Shown here piece after piece: positions 7,155 to 12,417 of a stretch of DNA of 12,417 nt (within the stretch, counting starts at the first letter, position 1; every line of letters starts with the position of its first letter). Source of the stretch: JBBIRM01 sp037441765 (lineage in GTDB: Bacteria > Desulfobacterota > BSN033 > UBA1163); contig JBBIRM010000078.1 in the NCBI GenBank assembly GCA_037441765.1, positions 1 through 12,417 of the forward strand, given 5' to 3'. Position numbers and translations under genes: made by a program. The notes under the pieces were generated by a model. That model made no database searches. It was not told the origin of the DNA and saw only the letters and a list, made by a program, of their open reading frames with translations.

Positions 7155-7832
7155 ATGAAGATCCATTATAAAGGTTTTATGCGTGAAAGGATTCAGAGAA
7201 ATCCTATTACTATTAGTCCGGATGCCTCTTTCTTTGAGGCCCGGAATCTCATCCATGAGAAGGGCGTTCGTCACCTGCCTGTGGTAGATAAAAACGGTCA
7301 TCTGGTAGGAATTGTAACCGACAGGGATATCCGCGAAGCAGCGCCTTCTGATGCAACCTTGCTTAGTGTTCAAGAATTGAACTATCTCCTGGGAAAGTTG
7401 AAAGTTGCCTCCTTTATGACCCCAAAGTCAAAACTGATCACCATTACTCCTGATACGCTCATAGAGGAGGGTGTCCAATTGATGCGGGAACACAAGATTG
7501 GTTGCCTTCCCGTTGTGGAGGGAGATAGACTTTATGGGATCTTTACTGAATCAGATGCCCTGGACCACCTCGTAGATATCTTCGGCCTTAAACAGAAAGG
7601 AACTCGTCTGACGGTTGCACTTGAAGATAAACCAGGTACAATGCTCGGAATCCTTGAAATCTTAAAAAGGTTTGATGTGAACATAATTAGTATCGTCACA
7701 CCATCCTTCATGGTAGAAGGTAAAAGAATTGCTGCTATCAGAATTCGGACAGAAGATTACGAAAATATTGTAAAAGAGCTGGAGAAGGCAGGATATCCAG
7801 TCCTATCTGTGGGCAAATGGCCTTCTGTTTAA
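7155..7832 (+). CDS. CBS-CBS-ACT domain protein, AcuB-like
   Basis: This is a cytoplasmic ligand-sensing protein of 225 residues. Two CBS domains form a likely adenine-nucleotide-binding Bateman module: CBS1 ~7-62, with GVRHLPVVDKNGHLVGIVTDRDI, and CBS2 ~84-140, with KIGCLPVVEGDRLYGIFTESD. An ACT-like domain (~151-222, TVALEDKPGTMLGILEILKRFDVNIISI) follows, the arrangement of AcuB proteins. The ACT domain could bind an amino acid or similar effector. ATG 7155 is preferred: AGGAGG at 7141-7146 is ideally placed, while the in-frame ATG 7119 falls inside the promoter -10 box. It has its own promoter and lies between the ligase and merR genes, suggesting energy- or metabolite-dependent control of the surrounding acyl-CoA metabolism. 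This is inferred from position; the target protein is not known. Confidence 0.85.
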   Translation: MKIHYKGFMRERIQRNPITISPDASFFEARNLIHEKGVRHLPVVDKNGHLVGIVTDRDIREAAPSDATLLSVQELNYLLGKLKVASFMTPKSKLITITPDTLIEEGVQLMREHKIGCLPVVEGDRLYGIFTESDALDHLVDIFGLKQKGTRLTVALEDKPGTMLGILEILKRFDVNIISIVTPSFMVEGKRIAAIRIRTEDYENIVKELEKAGYPVLSVGKWPSV

Positions 7833-7969
7833 ACAGCAATGCAATGTTGGGGTAAAAAGGAATATTGGAAAAAAACAATTCTATTTAACATAGCACATTT
7901 TTTAAATATTCAAATAACTTTTTTTTCATTTTTTTTTTCAGTTTACGTTAAGTGAGATTGTGAACCATT
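7833..7969. other. AT-rich gap upstream of merR with two T-runs and a TTTACGTTAA motif
   Basis: The 137-nt gap has T-runs at about 7919-7926 and 7931-7938 with no hairpin in front of them, so no terminator is called. TTTACGTTAA (7942-7951) lies 18 nt before the merR start and resembles half of the palindromes bound by LiuR-type MerR regulators, from recall of that family. There is no strong Shine-Dalgarno site before ATG 7970; the nearest purine run is AAGTGAG at ~7950-7956. Confidence 0.45.
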
Positions 7970-8434
7970 ATGGAAAAAAATGGGAACAAATATTATCAGA
8001 TTGGCGAACTGGCCAACTTAGTGGAGATGAGCCCTCGAACGATACGTTACTATGAAGAGATCGGGCTTCTAAACTCGGTGAAACGAATTGAAGGAGGCAA
8101 AAGGGTCTATACCGATAAAGACTACCAACGGCTTAAATTTATCCAAAGGCTCAAACATCTCGGGCTCACACTTTCAGAGATGCACGAACTGGAAGATATC
8201 TATCAAATCCATCGAACCAATAAAAAGGTCCTACCTCGACTCTTAGAATTACTGGATAGCCACGCCGAAAAGATTGATAACCGCATCAACAATCTAATGA
8301 AGTTAAAAACAGAGATTCTGGAATATAAAGAAAAAATTCGTCAAAAATTGAACCTTGAGGAAAACCCTTCAAAAGAAAAGGAAAAGAATGAGAGAGGTAG
8401 TGATTACGAGCGCAGTTCGGACACCCATCGGTAA
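7970..8434 (+). CDS. MerR-family transcriptional regulator, cysteine-free
   Basis: This 154-residue DNA-binding regulator probably controls the beta-oxidation genes that follow. The N-terminal winged helix of the MerR family spans ~8-75: YYQIGELANLVEMSPRTIRYYEEIGLL is the helix-turn-helix, then RVYTDKDYQRLKFIQRLKHLGLTLSEM. A helical, coiled-coil-like dimerisation segment follows (~88-128). There is no cysteine anywhere, which argues against a metal or redox sensor of the MerR/SoxR type. It fits better with regulators such as LiuR that govern fatty- or branched-chain-acid degradation, but no effector domain is visible. The last 15 codons (and stop) overlap the thiolase start by 47 nt, so the charged C-terminal tail is encoded in DNA shared with the thiolase N-terminus. 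The start is ATG 7970 by domain position; its ribosome-binding site is weak. Confidence 0.88.
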   Translation: MEKNGNKYYQIGELANLVEMSPRTIRYYEEIGLLNSVKRIEGGKRVYTDKDYQRLKFIQRLKHLGLTLSEMHELEDIYQIHRTNKKVLPRLLELLDSHAEKIDNRINNLMKLKTEILEYKEKIRQKLNLEENPSKEKEKNERGSDYERSSDTHR

Positions 8435-9569
8435 TTTCCTTGGTGCCCTGAGCCCTTTTAGTGCTACTGAGTTGGGTGGAAAGGTCATCGAGGAAGCAGT
8501 CAGGCGCTCAGGGATTGAGAAAAAGGACGTAGACCAGGTGATCATGGGGAATGTACTTCCCTTTGGTCTGGGACAAAACCCCGCACGCCAGGCAATGATT
8601 AAGGCAGGTCTCCCAATGGAAGGAGGAGCCCTTACTATTAACAAGGTTTGCGGCTCAGGGTTAAAGGCAGTAATGCTGGCCACTCAAATCATCATCGCTG
8701 GAGATGCTGAGGTGGTGGTCTCAGGTGGAATGGAGAGCATGAGTCGGGTTCCTTACTATCTGGAAAATGCAAGGACAGGGTATCGACTCTGGGATGGTAA
8801 ACTCATAGACGGAATGGTTCATGATGGCCTCTGGGATGTGGTCAATGATTATCATATGGGATACACCGCTGAAATCCAGTCAAAAAAATTTAATATTAGC
8901 CGGGAAGAACAAGACATATTTGCTCACGAATCGAATATAAAAGCGATGAGGGCGATTCGGGAGGGAAAATTTAAAGAAGAGATCCTTCCCATCCAAATAA
9001 CCGGAAGAAAGGGGGAGACCATTCTTTTTGACACGGATGAGGGTCCCCGTGATACGGACCTTCAAGCGATGTCGAAATTGAAGCCGGTCTTTAAAGAAGG
9101 GGGAGTGGTGACCGCAGGGAATTCTTCAAAGATAAGCGATGGAGCAAGTGCGTTGGTGTTGATGTCAAAGGAGAAGGCCCAGTCCCTTGGCATAAGACCC
9201 ATGGCAAGGGTGGGAGCACAGGCAGAGGCAGGGGTTGAATTAGAGGACGTTTTGGTTGCGCCCATCAAATCCATTCCAAAGGTGCTTAAAAAGGCAGGGT
9301 TGACTCTAAGGGATATTGATCTATTGGAAATCAACGAGGCATTCGCTGCCTCTACTGTAGCAATCATCAAAACCCTTGGGATAGATCGGGAAAAGGTCAA
9401 TGTTCATGGAGGCGCCATAGCCCTTGGACATCCCATTGGAGCAAGTGGGGCAAGGATTTTGACCACATTGCTTTATGCTATGAAAGAGAGAGGGGCCAGG
9501 AGAGGAATGGCCTCACTCTGCTTGGGAGGAGCAGAAGCGGTCAGTTTAATTGTTGAACAGATTGATTAA
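8388..9569 (+). CDS. Acetyl-CoA acetyltransferase (thiolase)
   Basis: The enzyme performs the reversible thiolytic cleavage of acetoacetyl-CoA (or a longer 3-ketoacyl-CoA) to acetyl-CoA, the last step of beta-oxidation. It has 393 residues, the standard length. The acyl-accepting nucleophile is Cys88 in VCGSG, the NEAF motif is at 316-319, His348 is in GHPIGASGAR, and the second catalytic Cys378 is in CLGGAEA (the family more often has CIGGGQG). ATG 8388 gives the conserved N-terminus REVVITSAVRTPIG; an in-frame upstream start at 8355 would add a lysine-rich extension with no family counterpart. The start lies 47 nt inside merR, implying translational coupling. It is followed after 13 nt by 3-hydroxyacyl-CoA dehydrogenase. 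Chain-length preference is not certain. Confidence 0.93.
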   Translation: MREVVITSAVRTPIGNFLGALSPFSATELGGKVIEEAVRRSGIEKKDVDQVIMGNVLPFGLGQNPARQAMIKAGLPMEGGALTINKVCGSGLKAVMLATQIIIAGDAEVVVSGGMESMSRVPYYLENARTGYRLWDGKLIDGMVHDGLWDVVNDYHMGYTAEIQSKKFNISREEQDIFAHESNIKAMRAIREGKFKEEILPIQITGRKGETILFDTDEGPRDTDLQAMSKLKPVFKEGGVVTAGNSSKISDGASALVLMSKEKAQSLGIRPMARVGAQAEAGVELEDVLVAPIKSIPKVLKKAGLTLRDIDLLEINEAFAASTVAIIKTLGIDREKVNVHGGAIALGHPIGASGARILTTLLYAMKERGARRGMASLCLGGAEAVSLIVEQID

Positions 9570-9582
9570 AAAAGGGGAATAT

Positions 9583-10431
9583 ATGGAGATAAAAACAATC
9601 GGTGTAGTTGGAGCAGGACAGATGGGAAGTGGGATCGCTCAGGTCGCCTCACAATCAGGATTCCATGTGGTGATGAGTGATATTGCAGAATCTTTCATCC
9701 AAAAAGGGATGGCTACGATTTCTAAGAATTTGGATCGAATGGTTGAGAAGGGAAAGATCACTTCCTCAATGAAAGAAGAAACGATGGGAAGAATTAAGGG
9801 AACGATTCAGATCAGTGATATGGGAGAGGTTGATTTTGTGGTTGAAGCAGCCACAGAGAATGAATCTCTTAAACTGAATCTTTTTAAAGAATTGGATCAG
9901 ATCTGCCGAAAAGAGGTTATCCTCTCAAGCAATACCTCCTCGATTTCTATTACCAAGATTGCATCTGCGACTCAAAGGCCTTCCAAAGTGATTGGGATGC
10001 ATTTTATGAACCCTGTTCATGTCATGCAATTGGTGGAGGTTATTCGGGGTCTTCAAACTTCTCAGGAAACTTTTGAGGTGGTAAAGCAACTTTCAGAGAA
10101 ATTGGGAAAGACGCCAGTGGAGGCAAATGATTTTCCTGGCTTTATCTCTAATCGAATACTGATGCCCATGATCAATGAGGCAATCTTTGCCCTTTTTGAA
10201 GGAGTGGGAACCCCTGAGGCCATCGATAAGGTTATGAAGCTTGGAATGAACCATCCAATGGGTCCTCTTGCCCTTGCCGATCTAATTGGCCTGGACACCT
10301 GTTTGGCCATCATGGAGGTACTCTATAAGGGATTTGGAGACTCTAAATATCGGCCCTGCCCTCTGCTCAAAAAGTATGTAGATGCAGGCTACCTTGGGAG
10401 AAAGACAGGAAGAGGATTCTATCAGTACTAA
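9583..10431 (+). CDS. 3-hydroxyacyl-CoA (3-hydroxybutyryl-CoA) dehydrogenase
   Basis: This enzyme oxidises (S)-3-hydroxyacyl-CoA to 3-ketoacyl-CoA with NAD(P), feeding the thiolase encoded just upstream. It has 282 residues, the length of single-domain Hbd/PaaH enzymes. The Rossmann motif GAGQMG is at 10-15, with Asp33 (VVMSDI) at the end of the second strand suggesting NAD preference. The active-site set appears complete: Ser119 in SSNTSS (115-120), His140 in GMHFMNP, Glu152 and Asn190 (PGFISNRI). The C-terminal dimerisation domain contains NHPMGPLALADLIGLD and ends in GYLGRKTGRGFYQY. ATG 9583 follows a modest AAAGGGG site (9571-9577), 13 nt after the thiolase stop. Copy B of the palindromic element starts 4 nt after its stop codon. 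Confidence 0.93.
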   Translation: MEIKTIGVVGAGQMGSGIAQVASQSGFHVVMSDIAESFIQKGMATISKNLDRMVEKGKITSSMKEETMGRIKGTIQISDMGEVDFVVEAATENESLKLNLFKELDQICRKEVILSSNTSSISITKIASATQRPSKVIGMHFMNPVHVMQLVEVIRGLQTSQETFEVVKQLSEKLGKTPVEANDFPGFISNRILMPMINEAIFALFEGVGTPEAIDKVMKLGMNHPMGPLALADLIGLDTCLAIMEVLYKGFGDSKYRPCPLLKKYVDAGYLGRKTGRGFYQY

Positions 10432-10434
10432 ACA

Positions 10435-10564
10435 TAAATTCGAAGCACGAAATACGAATTTCGAAACAACCTCAAATGACCATGATTCAAACTTTCTAAA
10501 CCAAAGTTTTAAATTTTTAAATTTGAATTTCAATCTTGTTTCGAATTTCGATATTCAAATTTTG
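10435..10564 (+). repeat. AT-rich palindromic intergenic element, copy B
   Basis: The imperfect inverted repeat has arms 10455-10469 and 10536-10550 (14 of 15 positions complementary, core CGAATTTCGAAACAA). It has the same orientation as copy A and, like copy A, begins four bases after the preceding stop codon. Its first 48 bases agree with copy A at 42 positions; the centres diverge. It fills nearly all of the gap between the 3-hydroxyacyl-CoA dehydrogenase and acyl-CoA dehydrogenase genes. The boundary on the right is approximate. Confidence 0.75.
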
Positions 10565-10580
10565 GATTCTTGGTTCCTCT

Positions 10581-11726
10581 ATGGATTTCAAACTTACTCC
10601 CGAACAGGAAATGATACGTGATATGGTGAGGGACTTTACAGAGAAGAACATCAAACCGGTTGCTGGTCTCTATGACGAAGAAAAACAATTCCCTTACCAG
10701 AATCTAAAGAAGATGGCCCAATTGGGTTTGATGGGTATGAATATCCCCGCCCATCTGGGAGGGTCCGAAGTGGGAGTGATTGCCTACAGTCTCGCCATCA
10801 CCGAGATCGCAAAGGGATGCGCATCTCATGCGGTAACGACATCGGTGACCAACATGGTTGCAGAGGTCATCTATGAGTTTGGCCAAGAAGAGATCAAAAA
10901 GAGATATGTGCCTAAACTCTGTAGTGGGGAATATCCCGCTGGCTCCTTTGCAATTACTGAACCCCATACGGGTTCAGATGCAGCAAATATTCGAACAACA
11001 GCCATTCGTCAAAAAGATACCTATATTCTCAATGGATCGAAGACCTTAATTACGAGCGGTGAGGCATCGGGAGTTACGGTCACCTGGGCTGTGACAGATA
11101 AGAATGCAAGAAAAGGTAAAGGCATCAGTGCCTTTGTTATTGAAAAAGGCACTCCTGGTTTTATAGTGGGAAAGGCTGAAGAAAAGATGGGCCATAGGGC
11201 TTCTCAGACCAATGAATTATTCTTTGACAACTGTGTGATCCCAGCAAACTGCCTACTGGGCAAAGAGGGTGAAGGGTTTAAAATTGCGATGATGGAACTG
11301 GATGGGGGTAGAATTGGCATTGGTTCTTTGGCCGTTGGCGTCGGATTTTCAGCAATTGATTTTGCTGTAAACTACGTCAAAGAACGAGAGGCCTTTGGAA
11401 AACCACTCTCCAGTTTTGAGGCAATCCAATGGATGATTGCCGACTCCTATACAGAATTGGAGGCAGCCCAACTTTTGGTTTTAAGAGCTGCCTATCTTAA
11501 AGAAAATCGACAGAACTTTACCAAAGAAGCATCCATGGCCAAGCTCTTTGCCACCGAAACGGCAAGGAATGTTGCAATAAGAGCAGTTCAGATGCTCGGT
11601 GGATATGGTTATACCAAAGACTACCCCGTAGAACGTTATCTTAGAGATATTATTGGCACCACCCTCTATGAAGGAACCTCTGAAGTCCAACGAATTGTTA
11701 TATCCAGAGAGATATTGAAAGAATAG
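10581..11726 (+). CDS. Acyl-CoA dehydrogenase (short-chain / butyryl-CoA type)
   Basis: This flavoenzyme (FAD) introduces the 2,3-double bond in acyl-CoA as the first beta-oxidation step and passes electrons to electron-transfer flavoprotein. It has 381 residues, typical of short-chain enzymes. Signature 1 is FAITEPHTGSD (123-133), the C-terminal QMLGGYGYTKDYPVER is at 337-352, and the catalytic base is Glu364 in LYEGTSEVQR. At 157-160 it reads ITSG where ITNG is common. ATG 10581 yields the conserved MDFKLTPEQEMIRD start; an in-frame ATG at 10536 lies inside the palindromic repeat and would add 15 non-conserved residues. No Shine-Dalgarno sequence is visible before 10581, which is unusual beside the strong sites elsewhere here. 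A downstream Fe-S protein suggests a membrane or quinone electron outlet. Exact chain length, or a branched substrate, is undetermined. Confidence 0.92.
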   Translation: MDFKLTPEQEMIRDMVRDFTEKNIKPVAGLYDEEKQFPYQNLKKMAQLGLMGMNIPAHLGGSEVGVIAYSLAITEIAKGCASHAVTTSVTNMVAEVIYEFGQEEIKKRYVPKLCSGEYPAGSFAITEPHTGSDAANIRTTAIRQKDTYILNGSKTLITSGEASGVTVTWAVTDKNARKGKGISAFVIEKGTPGFIVGKAEEKMGHRASQTNELFFDNCVIPANCLLGKEGEGFKIAMMELDGGRIGIGSLAVGVGFSAIDFAVNYVKEREAFGKPLSSFEAIQWMIADSYTELEAAQLLVLRAAYLKENRQNFTKEASMAKLFATETARNVAIRAVQMLGGYGYTKDYPVERYLRDIIGTTLYEGTSEVQRIVISREILKE

Positions 11727-11741
11727 TATAAATTTGTTACG

Positions 11742-11773
11742 AATTAGATTGTGAATTAATGTGCAATCTAATT
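11742..11773 (+). promoter_or_regulatory. Perfect 10-bp inverted repeat immediately before the Fe-S protein ribosome-binding site
   Basis: AATTAGATTG (11742-11751) and CAATCTAATT (11764-11773) are exact reverse complements around a 12-nt spacer. The right arm abuts GGGGAGG (11774-11780), the ribosome-binding site of the next gene. It could be an operator or an RNA hairpin influencing translation. It is AT-rich and not followed by a U-run, so terminator function is unlikely. Confidence 0.6.
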
Positions 11774-11789
11774 GGGGAGGCTAAAGCAA

Positions 11790-12417
11790 GTGGAATCCCT
11801 CGAAATGAGTTTTGCTCAAAAATATGATCTTTATGGTTGTTATCAGTGTGGAAAGTGTACGGGAGGATGTCCTGTCTCCCTGAAATCAAGGCTTAACATT
11901 CGCCGACTTATGATCGAAGGAATATTAGGAAAGCATCTTGAACGTCTTAAGGAAAGATTGGAGCTCTGGGATTGCACAACCTGTAAAACCTGTACCCTCC
12001 GATGTCCGAGAGGTTTGAAACCTATGGACCTCGTCATCGCGATGAGGGGATTGCTGGTTGAGGAAGGACATATTCCTAAAACGATCATTGAGGCAATGGA
12101 AAATGCTTATAAACATGGAAATCCTTGGGGAAAATCAAAAGGCAAAAGAACGGAATGGCTCAAGGAACTTCCTGAAGGTCTAAAGGTGAAAGACTTTTCT
12201 CAAGGAGAACATGCTCAATTTCTTTATTTTGTTGGATGTACCGCCTCCTCTGATCCTCGAATTCAAGAGGTTGCAAAATCCTTGATTTTCATTTTAAGCC
12301 AGATAGGAATAGACTTCGGGATCTTAGGAAATGAGGAACAATGTTGTGGAAATGAGATTAGAAGAATGGGGGAGGCAGGCCTTTTCGAGGAGTTAATGGA
12401 GGGAAATCTCCAAAATT
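11790..12417 (+). CDS. Fe-S oxidoreductase with HdrC/HdrB-like (CCG) domains, N-terminal part, 3' end outside window
   Basis: This gene runs off the window; 209 residues are visible with no stop. It resembles the heterodisulfide reductase subunit C/B (or GlcF-type) Fe-S proteins often found beside acyl-CoA dehydrogenases in anaerobes. Two ferredoxin-like clusters are plain: CYQCGKCTGGCP (Cys17, 20, 23, 27) and CTTCKTCTLRCP (Cys62, 65, 68, 72), each able to ligate a [4Fe-4S] centre. The first CCG-type segment follows: FVGC (Cys150) and EQCCGNE (Cys185-186). No membrane segment is seen in the visible part. The start is GTG 11790, nine nt after GGGGAGG (11774-11780); ATG 11805 is the alternative, and an in-frame TAA at 11769 bounds it. 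It probably accepts electrons from acyl-CoA dehydrogenase via ETF and passes them towards quinone or a soluble partner (inferred). Confidence 0.85.
   Translation, partial: MESLEMSFAQKYDLYGCYQCGKCTGGCPVSLKSRLNIRRLMIEGILGKHLERLKERLELWDCTTCKTCTLRCPRGLKPMDLVIAMRGLLVEEGHIPKTIIEAMENAYKHGNPWGKSKGKRTEWLKELPEGLKVKDFSQGEHAQFLYFVGCTASSDPRIQEVAKSLIFILSQIGIDFGILGNEEQCCGNEIRRMGEAGLFEELMEGNLQN

Noticed and set aside
7919..7940. T-runs as an intrinsic terminator after the CBS/ACT gene
   Set aside because: No stem-loop precedes them on the + strand.
7942..7971. TTTACG (7942-7947) and CATTAT (7966-7971) as the merR promoter
   Set aside because: The -10 would overlap the start codon, placing the transcript start inside the gene; no alternative downstream start exists.
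8369..8683. Minus-strand open frame opposite the merR/thiolase junction
   Set aside because: It is antisense to conserved thiolase codons, with no motif and no plausible start context.
4868..10564. The two palindromic elements as a CRISPR array
   Set aside because: There are only two copies, more than 5 kb apart, with no regular spacers and no cas genes.

Overview
The window looks like chromosomal DNA of an anaerobic, carboxylic-acid-degrading bacterium, most likely a Desulfobacterota (deltaproteobacterial) lineage or a relative. This is inferred from gene content, not from a marker gene. The content is a LIV-type ABC transporter interleaved with CoA ligases, then short-chain beta-oxidation genes followed by a heterodisulfide-reductase-like Fe-S protein. 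All recognisable genes are on the + strand. Coding DNA is moderately AT-rich and the intergenic DNA is strongly AT-rich.

Left block (1-4864): the 3' end of a long-chain acyl-CoA synthetase gene, then livH and livM (permeases), a periplasmic substrate-binding protein, and livF (ATPase). No livG is present, so the second ATPase is presumably upstream of the window. A run of three adjacent stem-loops (2598-2675) separates livM from the binding-protein gene.

Middle block (4865-7832): a small LEA14-like lipoprotein, a PaaK-type CoA ligase whose usual AMP-binding P-loop is replaced by another sequence, and an AcuB-like CBS-CBS-ACT sensor protein with its own well-formed sigma70-type promoter. A perfect 12-bp inverted repeat lies between the lipoprotein and ligase genes.

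Right block (7970-end): a cysteine-free MerR-family regulator whose 3' end overlaps a thiolase gene by 47 nt, then 3-hydroxyacyl-CoA dehydrogenase, acyl-CoA dehydrogenase and the start of an Fe-S protein with HdrC/HdrB-like motifs that runs off the window. Together these give three of the four core beta-oxidation steps plus a probable electron outlet. The enoyl-CoA hydratase is not in the window.

A plausible joint role is uptake of an organic acid or branched-chain/aromatic substrate by the Liv system, activation by the two ligases, and oxidation to acetyl-CoA under MerR and CBS/ACT control. The substrate cannot be read from sequence. The most unusual non-coding signal is a pair of related palindromic AT-rich elements about 120-130 bp long (4868-4989 and 10435-10564). 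Each begins exactly four bases after a stop codon, in the same orientation. The second fills the space before the acyl-CoA dehydrogenase gene, which has no visible Shine-Dalgarno site.
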